Assembly (NCBI GenBank): GCA_034440575.1
Contig: JAOTOL010001431.1
Coordinates: forward strand, 704,501-768,500
Reading direction: 5' to 3'
Origin: Imbricaverruca yamaguchii
Lineage: Eukaryota > Arthropoda > Thecostraca > Neoverrucidae
DNA length: 64,000 bases
Position 1 is the stretch's first letter, and each line of letters opens with the position of its first letter. The notes under the pieces are model-generated. The model was not told the DNA's origin, did not search any database, and saw nothing but the letters and a program-made list of their open reading frames with translations. Made by a program: the position numbers and the translations under genes. Shown here one piece after another: positions 60,801-63,570 of the stretch.

Positions 60801-61084
60801 GGGGAACAGGTCTGATGGAAGTTGGCTGCATGTATGTGTGTGTGTGTGGTCTGCCCCCCCCTGACGGCGACCGGTGCGAACAGGAGCGATGCTCGCGCCC
60901 CCTGCGGGACATCAGCTATATGATCAACAACCGAGAGCCCCGCATCCAGTCGCACCCACTGCTCTCAGTCTTCAAGATGGCGGACGTGGACGTGACGATA
61001 TCGGGCAAGTCAGCGGCGTCACCTGGCGGCCGCCGGGGCGCCGCCGCCGCGCTGCTGGCGGCGCTCGTCACGCTCATCACGTGA
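7103..61084 (+). CDS. Gfrl: Gfrl-type GDNF family receptor-like gene, 3' part (about 10 exons)
   Basis: This is the whole-gene view of the exons listed separately below. The spliced product (about 760 codons in the window) would be a secreted, GPI-anchored, cysteine-rich receptor. It carries three GDNF/GAS1-type domains (one from exons 1-2, two from exons 4-5), a low-complexity linker, a cysteine-rich module and a hydrophobic C-terminal tail. In vertebrates, GFR-alpha proteins of this fold present GDNF-type ligands to the RET kinase; Drosophila has the GPI-anchored Gfrl. Assignment rests on cysteine spacing, the order of modules and the C-terminal PLxxIxxxIN...HxLLSxFKMA block, which I recall from insect Gfrl. 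All ten exons have matching splice phases. The start codon and signal peptide lie upstream of the window, so the gene is partial. Introns total about 52 kb. Confidence 0.8.
7412..8720. repeat. 78-bp minisatellite in intron 1, about 16-17 copies
   Basis: The unit contains CCACCCAGAACACGACAGG, then GGCCCGAGTCACCACCTCC and AGCGGTTATGGACTGTGG. Copies are 70-85 bp long because of small indels (for example TATGTATGGCC versus TATGGCC). As 78 is divisible by three, the array is open in several frames on both strands and yields repetitive peptides ([20 protein letters not shown]), which I do not regard as coding. It starts about 165 bp after the exon 1 donor. Confidence 0.95.
8721..10014. other. Remainder of intron 1
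   Basis: A GC-rich part (8880-9060) follows the array, then ordinary AT-rich intron. I see no further exon. The acceptor tract CATTCATCTCTCGTTTCAG closes it at 10014. Confidence 0.6.
10015..10139 (+). CDS. Gfrl: Gfrl exon 2: second half of GDNF domain 1
   Basis: A strong pyrimidine tract ends in TTTCAG at 10014, and the donor is GTCG|GTGAGT at 10140. It enters in phase 2 (completing AGT from exon 1) and leaves in phase 1. The roughly 41 residues [19 protein letters not shown] then [15 protein letters not shown] and end NPCV. This supplies the C..A...L...P...C.C.....DC pattern that completes the first GDNF/GAS1 domain. It is the best-conserved exon of the first domain and fixes the frame of exon 1. 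Confidence 0.9.
12780..13720. repeat. AT-rich dispersed repeat, copy 2
   Basis: This is homologous to 1540-2240. Matching words include TCAATGCAATGTTTATGAAT, CTTTTCAGTTTGTGAGCAAA and AACCTAGCCCATTTGTTTGC. Copies are diverged, with no terminal repeat or ORF. Confidence 0.6.
15066..15091. repeat. 26-bp perfect palindrome
   Basis: TGCTCGGACGAA is followed directly by its reverse complement TTCGTCCGAGCA around a central TA, with flanks CTTGTGA and CCACAAG that extend the symmetry imperfectly. Confidence 0.8.
16737..16975 (+). repeat. Member of the CAGNGGCGTACC/GGGGCCCCAAG repeat family
   Basis: From GGGGCCCCAAGTACCGTACC through CTCTAAAAATCCGCTGTGG this stretch aligns with 32396-32460. It then decays into copies of a motif of about 20 bp (GAACCCCAAAGCATAATTCA, GAACCCAAAAGTT). 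The leading part CCCTGGCCAAAGGGGGTAGTTTTCCCC corresponds to the GC-rich head seen at 32341 and 33838. Confidence 0.6.
17003..18415. repeat. 28-bp minisatellite split by a TA microsatellite
   Basis: Units of 28 bp (CACAGCCGTGGCATCTCTTG plus CCAGCCAA) fill about 17003-17225 and 17595-18415. Between them is ordinary sequence and a long (TA)n/TATG block at 17398-17594. A second-order unit containing TTGACCATGGTATCCCTTAC recurs, showing higher-order duplication. Predicted peptides ([15 protein letters not shown]) are artefacts. Confidence 0.92.
19132..19157. repeat. Short hairpin GTCCGAATTC-A6-GAATTCGGAC
   Basis: Two 10-bp perfect arms are separated by six A residues, about 220 bp before candidate exon 3. 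It could be a remnant of terminal inverted repeats; no function is assigned. Confidence 0.6.
19381..19719 (+). CDS. Gfrl: Candidate Gfrl exon 3: basic, Pro/Arg-rich linker
   Basis: The acceptor TGTGGTCTGTTGCAG ends at 19380, and the donor CAAC|AC-GTACGT gives an exon end at 19719. It is phase 1 in and phase 1 out, compatible with exon 2 before and exon 4 after, so it could be a cassette. Of the three frames only the phase-compatible one is open. Third positions are almost all G/C from 19560 onward ([20 protein letters not shown]). An NSS sequon occurs near the start. No cysteines or known domain are present, so it would be a disordered linker between GDNF domains 1 and 2. A GC-rich island with a chance ORF is the alternative; the opposite strand is also open for 242 codons. 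Confidence 0.5.
20705..20875 (+). mobile_element. tRNA-derived SINE, + orientation
   Basis: The head looks like a tRNA: GGGGATTTCCGAGTGATTAA (box A-like) and, about 45 bp on, AAGTTCAACACTC (box B-like). A body follows with GCTACTCGGGACACTTCC, CGGCGAAACAATG, GGCGTTAGCCGTGAG and GCGCGTCGTGATC. Two related copies lie at 44870-45003 and 55565-55715 on the minus strand. Pol III transcription is inferred from the family type only. Confidence 0.7.
21340..21960 (-). pseudogene. Decayed CR1-like LINE reverse transcriptase fragment
   Basis: The minus strand encodes a piece with [20 protein letters not shown] (RT motif 2a region) and [12 protein letters not shown] (compare QHGFRKGRSCLTN in the LINE at 2927). 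Further downstream on the same strand there are traces of the FTDDIKLV box. Frames are broken repeatedly. It is a relative of, but clearly diverged from, the LINE at 2822-5035. Confidence 0.75.
22425..22725. mobile_element. MITE-like element with CAGGGG/CCTCTG ends
   Basis: It starts with CAGGGGTAGATCCAG and ends with TACAATCGCCTCTG, so the ends are imperfect inverted repeats of the CAGRGGYG type common in arthropod hAT-like elements. No convincing target-site duplication was found. A related GC-rich element occurs at 60432. Confidence 0.45.
23513..24025 (-). pseudogene. Penelope-like element reverse transcriptase fragment
   Basis: A 170-codon minus-strand frame resembles the Penelope-like element RT. 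It has [14 protein letters not shown] in the palm, then [20 protein letters not shown] (the F..N..YxQxxGxAMGs block), [11 protein letters not shown] (catalytic Y-x-DD) and [10 protein letters not shown]. About 25 residues between [14 protein letters not shown] and the YIDD box come from a palindromic insertion at 23720-23810. The frame ends shortly after FLDTLYCRM, before the endonuclease. It is a dead copy. Confidence 0.7.
23720..23810. repeat. Nested palindromes inside the Penelope fragment
   Basis: CAAAACTGTGC-AAA-GCACAGTTTTG is followed by CATAATTTGCATGCA and, 17 bp on, TGCATGCAAATTATG. Both have perfect arms. The block adds in-frame residues to the RT frame. Confidence 0.75.
25098..25157 (+). 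repeat. Left copy of a ~60-bp direct repeat
   Basis: TACAATGCAATCTGTTCCAA and the following 40 bp, to GCAGTTAGATTCT, recur almost exactly at 25888-25948. The two copies bracket a segment with a TA tract and a large inverted repeat. Confidence 0.85.
25339..25420. repeat. (TA)n microsatellite
   Basis: Nearly pure TA with two TATG interruptions. A second short TA run lies at 25507-25523. Confidence 0.95.
25425..25615. repeat. ~85-bp inverted repeat around a TA loop
   Basis: The block CCTGGGGCCTCCTCGCCATC ... CCTCATTTATGGCTTT (25427-25503) is the reverse complement of AAAGCCATAAATGAGGCCCC ... GAGGAGGCCCCAGGA (25528-25608), with few mismatches. The loop is about 24 bp of TATATA. Confidence 0.85.
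25528..26060 (+). repeat. Degenerate GAGGCCCC-type array with a conserved tail
   Basis: Loose repeats of GGCCCCNNAAGACNNAAAAGGA are followed, after the right direct-repeat copy, by GGGACGTTGATTTATGAAAA and ACACAGAGGAAATGGGCGAG. The same tail ends the larger array at 28383-30215, so both belong to one family. Confidence 0.6.
27644..27836. repeat. 13-bp minisatellite, about 14-15 copies
   Basis: The unit is TCTGATCTGGCGG, nearly perfect throughout with single-base variants (GGAGG, GGTGG). Minus-strand peptides rich in [13 protein letters not shown] are artefacts of it. Confidence 0.95.
28383..30215 (+). repeat. Large degenerate GAGGCCCC array with element-like ends
   Basis: It opens with a GC-rich head, GTGACGTCGCCACAAGGGGC, and continues for 1.6 kb as very diverged units of about 25-30 bp. 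Typical words are AGGAGGCCCC, AAGATGGGNAAGAAGG, AATTTGGAAGAGGAGGC and AAAATGAGA. It closes with the tail GATGCTGATTTAAAAA / CACAGAGGCAATGGGTGAGC shared with 25970-26050. No stable ORF is seen. Confidence 0.65.
30225..32010 (+). mobile_element. ORF1-only non-LTR retroposon with A-rich tail
   Basis: A GC-rich leader of about 430 bp (from about 30225) precedes ORF1. A short 3' UTR and then about 140 bp of A-rich sequence (AAAAAGAAAG and a run of about 18 A) end it near 32010. It sits between two degenerate satellite blocks. Exact ends and target-site duplication were not resolved. Confidence 0.65.
30653..31807 (+). CDS. LINE ORF1 (Gag-like) with CCHC zinc knuckles
   Basis: An intact 384-codon frame starts [20 protein letters not shown]. 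Residues ~60-160 resemble the Pre-C2HC/RRM-like part of Jockey/I-type ORF1 proteins. Residues ~163-225 hold three successive knuckles ([27 protein letters not shown] and [15 protein letters not shown]). The C-terminal third is Thr/Pro/Gln-rich and disordered. Such proteins coat LINE RNA and act in ribonucleoprotein formation. The frame is complete and undamaged, but no ORF2 (endonuclease/RT) follows; an A-rich tract begins about 65 bp after the stop. It is probably an ORF1-only retroposon or an internally deleted LINE. High GC and a long CDS set it off from its surroundings. Confidence 0.85.
   Translation: MNSDTLDTPTGDFYICRRDDGEPIGSLDPWTVEEEITRRTRQPLHAHQIRSGALLIQSYTFSDAEILTHITDISGIPITITPAAHLNSSQGMIYAREVAWMTEEELAIRFRSQGISSVYRPPAPVHKENPHTLILTFNTRQPPKHVKAGYIRYKVTPRAPLPRRCQYCQRYGHSRAGCHDTTPTCANCTGPHDMSTCTSTTQLCVGCGGNHASRDRACPRWAREKEILRLVHLEGWALPRARSWVNNQQPTQNLQHHSTSTLSKQTQTSYTSPLPTKETQTDPAIIIQPQPTTAKQNKPRYYSPPEPQPVRESLNTSPVPEPSESPTSFTVRKSLRVHFETYTDSDDDNSSETTVTTHAPTTRPTTNSTATSNKKHTRAKSSRH
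32341..34890 (+). repeat. Degenerate ~20-bp AAAATCGCGTCGGGGCC array (two units)
   Basis: Two blocks each begin with an element-like head, CAGAGGCGTACCGAAGGGGT at 32341 and CAGTGGCGTGCCAAAGGGGC at about 33840. Each continues into diverged units of about 19-23 bp with the consensus AAAATCGCGTCGGGGCCNCC. The second block trails off near 34720-34890. The unit start (GGGGCCCCAAG...) also occurs at 16800. Long minus-strand ORFs here (for example 34225-35052) have no recognisable domain and are by-products of low stop-codon density. Confidence 0.7.
33350..33440. repeat. Near-perfect palindrome, 52-bp perfect core
   Basis: The core 33369-33420 is perfectly self-complementary about the central CTGCAG. 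With one mismatch and one indel the symmetry continues outward through CCCCAAAATGTGG on the left and CGACATTTTGGGG on the right. A second perfect palindrome (28 bp, centre CCATGG) lies at 33446-33473. Confidence 0.9.
34895..35170 (+). mobile_element. TTAA-flanked element end with DR4 half-sites
   Basis: It begins TTAACACGCGCCCTGGAGGG, the same as 2748 and close to 51058. The 275 bp align along their length with 51058-51330. It contains two AGGTCA hexamers in direct repeat spaced by 4 bp (35074-35089). The TTAA plus inverted ends suggests a piggyBac-like or other TTAA-targeting MITE family; this is an inference. Confidence 0.6.
35240..35690 (+). pseudogene. LINE reverse transcriptase N-terminal fragment
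   Basis: Broken + frames show the order [20 protein letters not shown], then [28 protein letters not shown] (decayed NYRPIS) and [20 protein letters not shown]. This is the beginning of a non-LTR RT of the Jockey/CR1 type, different from the LINE at 2822. It is cut off by the (GA)n tract. Confidence 0.75.
35682..35757. repeat. (GA)n microsatellite
   Basis: About 38 GA units with one AA interruption directly follow the RT fragment. Confidence 0.97.
37442..38044 (+). pseudogene. Fragment of a repetitive arthropod/cnidarian ORF family (cc8K15.2-like)
   Basis: The 200-codon frame contains [20 protein letters not shown], then [37 protein letters not shown] and [12 protein letters not shown] remember this block arrangement (FFESDxISRM, RPKHCVLAGASGTHSVCVCxxHQN) from uncharacterised, multi-copy proteins in arthropods and Hydra that are probably transposon-encoded. 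No catalytic motif is evident to me. Beyond 38044 the next expected block (CMMHN then PDEDR) is broken by stops, so this copy is dead. Function is unknown. Confidence 0.55.
39866..40077 (-). mobile_element. Inverted end of the TTAA-flanked family
   Basis: Read on the minus strand it starts TTAACCCGCGCCGTCTGGGG and runs into AGGTCAAGTGAGGTCA, the same end-plus-DR4 arrangement as 34895-35170. A close copy ends at 60064. It may be the right end of an element that began at 34895, or an independent copy. Confidence 0.55.
40370..42010 (+). pseudogene. Decayed Jockey-superfamily LINE (endonuclease end to RT)
   Basis: Several + frames in order give the end of the endonuclease ([20 protein letters not shown] and [12 protein letters not shown] at 40370-40477), the linker ([20 protein letters not shown] ... 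[10 protein letters not shown]; then [20 protein letters not shown]) and part of the RT ([30 protein letters not shown] at about 41530-41720). At least three frameshifts and several stops separate them. This explains an exon-like segment at 40370-40477 without invoking the host gene. A GC-rich composition marks its 5' half. Confidence 0.75.
44870..45003 (-). mobile_element. tRNA-derived SINE, minus orientation
   Basis: Read on the minus strand: GGGACGGGATAGTCGAATGG, then TTAAGGTGTTGGGTTCTGGG, CCCGGGTTCGACACTAGTGC and TACTCGGGACATTTCCCAAT. The box A- and B-like motifs are clearer than in the copy at 20705. The body ends GGCGCCATTAGTCGTGAATG. Confidence 0.75.
46706..46940 (+). CDS. Gfrl: Gfrl exon 4: GDNF domain 2
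   Basis: The acceptor CCGCCGCCCACAG ends at 46705 (phase 1) and the donor TGCCG|GTGGGT follows 46940 (phase 2). It encodes about 78 residues, [20 protein letters not shown] onward. The cysteine pattern [16 protein letters not shown] ... C ... CNRNIC ... AFCVC is that of a GDNF/GAS1 domain. Codons are strongly GC-ending. An upstream acceptor at 46681 is also in phase 1 and would add eight residues. The exon frame remains open far into the following intron only because of the tandem repeat there. The last 33 bases are duplicated in that repeat. Confidence 0.9.
46905..47640 (+). repeat. Tandem amplification of the exon 4/intron 4 junction, ~8 extra copies
   Basis: The exon end CCACAGCATGCAGGTGGCCT plus TCTGCGTCTGCCG, the donor GTGGGT, a G-rich stretch and CTGTGTGTACTGTGGCGACG are repeated. 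Copies of CAGCATGCAG start at 46911 (the exon itself), 46993, 47069, 47145, 47234, 47315 (CATCAT variant), 47390, 47467 and 47554, so units are 75-89 bp. Length varies in the G run. All three + frames and much of the minus strand stay open. Every copy retains a CCACAG acceptor-like word and the GTGGGT donor. Confidence 0.97.
47783..49065 (+). mobile_element. Penelope-like element remnant with inverted terminal repeats
   Basis: About 240 bp at 47783-48027 are repeated in inverse orientation at 48815-49065 (shared words include GGGAAACAAG, CGATGCGTGTCAGGTACATG and GTCAAGATAACAAATACAAA). Between them lies a GIY-YIG-type endonuclease fragment. Inverted or tandem pseudo-LTRs are known for Penelope-like elements. 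The RT is missing. It lies in intron 4, just after the junction array. Confidence 0.75.
48482..48763 (+). pseudogene. Penelope-like GIY-YIG endonuclease fragment
   Basis: The 93-codon frame reads [20 protein letters not shown], then [20 protein letters not shown] and [20 protein letters not shown]. This matches the C-terminal half of the GIY-YIG nuclease of Penelope-like elements (the Arg/EHK helix and the catalytic Glu in xxEAxYI). The GIY and YIG residues themselves are lost upstream behind stop codons. Confidence 0.75.
49450..50560 (-). pseudogene. Frameshifted copy of an uncharacterised repetitive gene family
   Basis: Minus-strand frames in order: [20 protein letters not shown] (about 50490-50400), [20 protein letters not shown] ... 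[17 protein letters not shown] (50383-50066), then [20 protein letters not shown] ... [20 protein letters not shown] ... [19 protein letters not shown] (50069-49482). Two frameshifts (near 50385 and 50068) break an otherwise well-preserved protein of about 350 residues. I recognise the blocks from multi-copy 'uncharacterised' proteins of spiders, ants and crustaceans, likely of transposon origin. The CFLC...H spacing could bind a metal. I assign no enzymatic activity. Confidence 0.65.
51058..52060 (+). mobile_element. TTAA-family element, ~1 kb, with inverted ends
   Basis: The left end GTTAGCACGCGCCCTGGAGG ... GCGGGCGGATTCCGCCCCC is mirrored at 52013-52057 by GGGCGGATTTCGCCCCCCCC ... CCTCCAGGGC. 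The first 275 bp match 34895-35170. The interior has several AGGTCA-type hexamers (for example 51385-51400 and 51725-51760). It lies in intron 4. Confidence 0.6.
52225..52495. repeat. 29-bp minisatellite just upstream of exon 5, ~9 copies
   Basis: The unit is GCGGTTAGCGGGTCGTAGCA plus GGTCCATCT. It is nearly perfect, with a shortened copy at about 52440-52460. The last copy ends about 60 bp before the exon 5 acceptor. Confidence 0.95.
52554..52903 (+). CDS. Gfrl: Gfrl exon 5: end of GDNF domain 2 and GDNF domain 3
   Basis: The acceptor TTCGGTCGCCAG ends at 52553 (phase 2, completing an Arg codon with exon 4). The donor GTCG|GTGAGT follows 52903 (phase 1). The 116 residues run [20 protein letters not shown] ... 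[19 protein letters not shown] ... [17 protein letters not shown] ... [20 protein letters not shown], ending WFNPCV. This gives a full third GDNF/GAS1 domain; it ends in the same NPCV as exon 2, a sign of internal domain duplication. It is extremely GC-rich. Long opposite-strand ORFs here are shadows of the high GC content. Confidence 0.92.
53037..53138. repeat. Two adjacent hairpins at the head of the 15-bp array
   Basis: Hairpin 1: GTTTTTTCCAACCA and TGGTTGGAAAAACAC at about 53037-53080. Hairpin 2: 29-bp arms 53078-53106 and 53110-53138 with a 3-base loop and one mismatch (CACGGCAATACCGCACACGA ... mirrored). The right arm of hairpin 2 is the first unit of the minisatellite. Confidence 0.9.
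53110..53700. repeat. 15-bp minisatellite, ~39 copies, in intron 5
   Basis: The unit is TGCCGTGTGCGGTGT with variants (TGTCGTGTGCGGTGG, TGCCGTGCGCGGTGT). A block of about 350 bp appears duplicated: the sequence from 53138 recurs from about 53482. As 15 is a multiple of three, all frames are open and give [14 protein letters not shown] peptides, which are artefacts. Confidence 0.96.
53701..54550. other. Intron 5 spacer between two arrays
   Basis: Ordinary AT-richer sequence without an exon, RNA or element that I recognise. Confidence 0.6.
54556..55139. repeat. 7-bp tandem repeat (CCACTGT)n, ~83 units, abutting exon 6
   Basis: The unit CCACTGT repeats with rare variants (CAGTGCC, CTATCC, CTACTGT). 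It runs directly into the acceptor CACTGTCCACAG of exon 6, so it supplies the pyrimidine-rich tract. A 7-bp unit cycles through all frames and gives a 7-residue peptide repeat (VDSGQWT on the minus strand, STVHCPL on the plus). Confidence 0.97.
55142..55473 (+). CDS. Gfrl: Gfrl exon 6: Gln/Ser/Thr/His-rich linker
   Basis: The acceptor is at 55140-55141 at the very end of the 7-bp array (phase 1, completing Val), and the donor is ATCCGG|GTGAGC after 55473 (phase 0). It encodes about 111 residues: [20 protein letters not shown], a Thr/Ser-rich mucin-like part ([29 protein letters not shown]), a basic stretch and [16 protein letters not shown]. No cysteine pattern is present apart from one HCVS. 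It looks like a heavily O-glycosylated stalk between GDNF domain 3 and the C-terminal module. An alternative acceptor at 55146 would be out of phase with exon 5. Confidence 0.75.
55565..55715 (-). mobile_element. tRNA-derived SINE, minus orientation, in intron 6
   Basis: Read on the minus strand: CCGGTGGTTGAGTGGTTATA, CTTTGGATACGAATGTCCTG, CTTAAACACTCTCGCAATTC and GGCGCCATTAGCCGTCTAAG. It is the third copy of the family (see 20705 and 44870), with a weak box B. Confidence 0.7.
55954..56212 (+). CDS. Gfrl: Gfrl exon 7: cysteine-rich membrane-proximal module
   Basis: The acceptor TGTGCCGCGCTCAG ends at 55953 (phase 0) and the donor GCTG|GTGAGA follows 56212 (phase 1). It encodes 86 residues, [20 protein letters not shown] onward. 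It has twelve cysteines in CxxC and CxC pairs ([27 protein letters not shown]), a spacing reminiscent of von Willebrand C-type modules. An alternative acceptor at 55936 would be phase 1 and would not match exon 6. The final [13 protein letters not shown] is VWC-like by eye only. Confidence 0.85.
56262..57820. repeat. 40-bp minisatellite filling intron 7, ~39 copies
   Basis: The unit is GTGTAGTGTTCTGCCCAGCC plus GGGTTGAGTCGAGCTGCCCG. Variants (GGGTAG, GAGCCGAGCTGCCTGG, GGGCTAAGC) cluster in runs, showing successive block duplications. Last copies near 57590-57815 are diverged. Two + frames remain open for over 460 codons ([28 protein letters not shown]); not considered coding. Confidence 0.97.
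57978..58144 (+). CDS. Gfrl: Gfrl exon 8: conserved C-terminal region
   Basis: A strong acceptor GTTGTTTTTTCAG ends at 57977 (phase 1, completing Asp); the donor AAA|GTGGGT follows 58144 (phase 0). It encodes about 56 residues, [20 protein letters not shown] and [20 protein letters not shown]. [13 protein letters not shown] is a motif I associate with insect Gfrl C-termini. A longer version using the donor CATG|GTAATG (exon end 58226, phase 1) is possible if exon 9 starts at 59103. Confidence 0.85.
58880..58985. repeat. (GT)n-rich tract in intron 8
   Basis: About 100 bp of GTGTGT with AT interruptions. Confidence 0.9.
59192..59323 (+). CDS. Gfrl: Gfrl exon 9: conserved C-terminal region, 5' limit uncertain
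   Basis: The frame [20 protein letters not shown] and [20 protein letters not shown] ends NNEK before the donor AAG|GTTAGC at 59324 (phase 0). I favour the acceptor GAACGTGTTCCAG ending at 59191 because it is phase 0, like exon 8. The alternative acceptor at 59101-59102 is phase 1 and would add 30 residues ([20 protein letters not shown]). Two N-glycosylation sequons (NLS, NQS) are present. The junction NNEK|ERCSRPL restores an EKE-C block typical of the family. Confidence 0.7.
59354..59380. repeat. Small hairpin TACAGAAGCCT-TATT-AGGCTTCTGTA
   Basis: Eleven-base perfect arms with a 4-base loop, 30 bp downstream of the exon 9 donor. No T run follows. Significance is unknown. Confidence 0.7.
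59853..60064 (-). mobile_element. TTAA-family element end in intron 9
   Basis: The closest relative is 39866-40077: shared GGTGACCTCACTTGACCTTG, then ACTAACTCGTTGAC, ATGCCGC/GCCGTTC and the terminal GACGGCGCAAATTAAC. It contains the same DR4 arrangement of TGACCT hexamers (59873-59888). Confidence 0.6.
60432..60740 (+). mobile_element. MITE-like GC-rich element starting CAGGGGCGGATCC
   Basis: It begins CAGGGGCGGATCCATACATT and has GGGGCGCCACTGCGAAAGCC, resembling 22425-22725 (GGGCCACTGCCGAAGTCCC). The right end is not sharply defined. It lies 150 bp before the exon 10 acceptor. Confidence 0.4.
60884..61084 (+). CDS. Gfrl: Gfrl last exon: C-terminus with GPI-anchor signal
   Basis: The acceptor GGTGCGAACAG ends at 60883 (phase 0) and the stop TGA is at 61082-61084. 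It encodes 66 residues: [55 protein letters not shown] and the hydrophobic tail [11 protein letters not shown]. Small residues (S, G, A) before a short hydrophobic end without a cytoplasmic tail are what a GPI attachment signal looks like. This fits Gfrl, which is GPI-linked in Drosophila. The [10 protein letters not shown]...[10 protein letters not shown] block is the most diagnostic part of the gene. Confidence 0.9.
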   Translation, partial: ERCSRPLRDISYMINNREPRIQSHPLLSVFKMADVDVTISGKSAASPGGRRGAAAALLAALVTLIT

Positions 61085-61188
61085 CCGACCCGTGGGCTGG
61101 TCACCGTGGCCACGTGATGGGGTCGCCGCCGTCGTCGCCGTTGGTCTGTAGGCTGTGAGAAAGAGAGAGGGAGAGGGAGAGAGTGTGT

Positions 61189-61245
<57 letters not shown>

Positions 61246-62874
61246 GTGTGTGTGTTTGTGTGTGTGTATGTGTGTGTGTGTGTGTGCGTGCGTGCGTGCG
61301 TGTGTGCGTGCGTGCGTGCGTGTGTGTGTGTGTGTGCGTGCGTGCGTGTGTGCGTGCGTGCGTGTGTGTGTGTGTGCGTGTGTGTGTGTGTGCGTGCTTG
61401 CGTGCGTGCGTGCGTGCGTGTGTGTGTGCGCGCGGGCCAACTAGCGGGCTGACGACTCTGACGCGCCCGCTGACGAACGACAGCGGTCCGAATACTCGCC
61501 ACCGCTGACGACAGCGCTCGCTGTGGTTGCGCTGTGTGCGCTGCGGTCTGCTGCCACCTGCCGCGCGACCGTGCCCAACCCGAGCCGATGTGTTCTGCGA
61601 CTTCATCGCATGTCGGTGTCGGACAGCGGTTGTGCCGGCGCCTCAGCCGGAGACGTCGTCGAGAACGGGCCGGCCGGCGGTGACGCAGAATGGGCGCGAG
61701 GTCGCCCGTTTGGGTTGTGGTTTACATCGGTGGACATGGGGCGCGGGAACGTGGGAGAGGGGCATGCCCACACTTTTCGGAATCCATAAGTGTTCACTAT
61801 GGGCTGTGCACTGAGAGAATCGCCATAAGAGTGACTCTCGGGTCTGTGCCCGCTGTTTACGTCAGCTAAGGGCGCACTTGGCTAACGTTCCTACGCCCTT
61901 GTCACCGGACTGTCCCAACGATACTCGAGCTCACCATTGGCAGTTCGGAGCTTAGTTCCTGAGGCCACGAAGGGTAACATGGGACCCATAACTAGACTGG
62001 TTGAATACTTTTGTCGGCAATATTCAGAGCCTAGACCTCGTGGCTTAGACGCTAAATGCTGTCAAACTGAGTCCGGTTCTGAGCGTGTTCGATGGCTGTT
62101 ATGGATTAAGCATCCAGCGTGATGATTGTTAGGGGCTACGGAGGCGCCATGTTTCCACTATTGGTCGTAATTGGTACGTAATTTGGCGTCAGACAGGTGT
62201 GACACTTTGTCATCTTTATCGGTGGTGCTCAAATCCAACGGCAAGCGTCGAGCAAGTTAATTTTTCCATTTCTGATTTCAGCTAGTGAATCTCAAACGAG
62301 TTAAGTCGTGCATTGTATGGTAAATATGCGAGATGTTGCGTTTGTTATGATTGTATATGCTTGTATGTGAGTGTGCTTTGGAAAGATGGCGTACTTCTGG
62401 TTCCACAATACCTGTAATAAGACACAATAAGTCTGAAGTGGTTAATTCTCCCTCAAACGTCGGTATTCTGATGTAAAGGCGAAATAGCGCGCTTCGGTGG
62501 TTTATGACCGCACCGTACAAACCGCGGTTCTGTCAGAAAATCCAGACTGCACTTTTACGCAGATATACCAAAGCGAAATCGGGCTTGTTTCTGGTTAGCT
62601 TATATGCAAAAACAGTATAATGTAAGGTGAAATAATTTTACGGGCATGTCATTCTTGAAGAGATGTTCATTGTTAAGTATGACACTGAATATTGTTATAA
62701 ATGTATATTTATATTTATGATATGCCTGCGTCTAGAACAAGTGATTGCTGTAGGTTGCGGGTGGTATGGGTTTGCTTGTTGGGACTTGTGCCATAAATTA
62801 TATTTCATGATTGGTAATCCATATGCTGTTCTTGCCTAAAATCCTTGTCTAAGGTTTACGGAAGTGTATTCTAA
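61085..62874. other. 3' UTR / downstream flank
   Basis: Directly after the stop comes GC-rich sequence, then the GT/CG tract, then GC-rich and later AT-rich sequence. I found no clear AATAAA with a downstream GU element and therefore do not mark a poly(A) site. No further gene is recognised. Confidence 0.5.
61160..61437. repeat. (GA)n-(GT)n-(GTGC)n compound microsatellite in the presumed 3' UTR
   Basis: GAGAGAGGGAGAG leads into pure GT, then GT mixed with GCGT blocks, ending GTGTGCGCGCGGG. It starts about 75 bp after the Gfrl stop. Alternating purine-pyrimidine sequence over more than 240 bp could form Z-DNA. Confidence 0.95.
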
Positions 62875-63567
62875 AGGACTGTTCACACCTAGCGTAATCT
62901 CGACGCAAAAAAAGTCAGCGCAATGACGGACTAGACGTAATCCCGGCGCACTGGGCGTAATTTCGACGCGTTGGCAGACCAGTGCAGCGACATCGCCTGG
63001 ACGTGAGTACGCCAGCGATCAGCTGACATTTCAGCTGTTTGGCAACAGAATCAGCTGTTTAGGTTTTGAAATTGCTTAAAACATGAGTTGTGTCATACCT
63101 AAGTTAAAGGTGTCTTCAAAAATTTATTATCAGTGTTCTACTTACATATAACCCTTGGTTGTATCTTGGTTATATCATACCCATTTCCAGTATCAAAAAC
63201 TTTTCAACGCAAAGTAGGTAAATACCTACCTGCCATCCCTTCCCCTCACCTGTTCTTGGTCTGCTTGCATCTTCCGAGAGAGACATGCTGCAATCTACAA
63301 CTTGAAAAAAAAACCGCAGCCGATGTGGCCCCAATCCGCCGAAGATCAGTAATATGGCGACTTTGCGTCAAGGACGCTGGTGCGCCGAGCGGAAAGTTGA
63401 GAAAACCCAACTTTGTCCGCTCGGAAATCGCTAGCGTTTTGTAGGACTCGGCGGACAGCTGACGTAATGCCGGCGCAATGGCAGAATCGACAGACTCATT
63501 GGGCCCCATGCTAGCTTTGCGCCGATTCCGCCAGTGCGTCGAGATTACGCTAGGTGTGAACAGTCCT
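62875..63567. mobile_element. PIF/Harbinger-type MITE, 693 bp
   Basis: Perfect 33-bp terminal inverted repeats start AGGACTGTTCACACCTAGCG at 62875 and mirror it up to 63567. They are flanked by a 3-bp TAA duplication (62872-62874 and 63568-63570). Subterminal motifs (GCGTAATxxCGACGC, GACGTAATxCCGGCGCA) also recur in inverse orientation. There is no transposase, so it is non-autonomous. The TAA duplication and length fit PIF/Harbinger MITEs. Confidence 0.85.
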
Positions 63568-63570
63568 TAA

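Noticed and set aside
61019..61606. ORFs of THTHTH/VCVCVC on both strands
   Set aside because: Translations of the GT/CG microsatellite.
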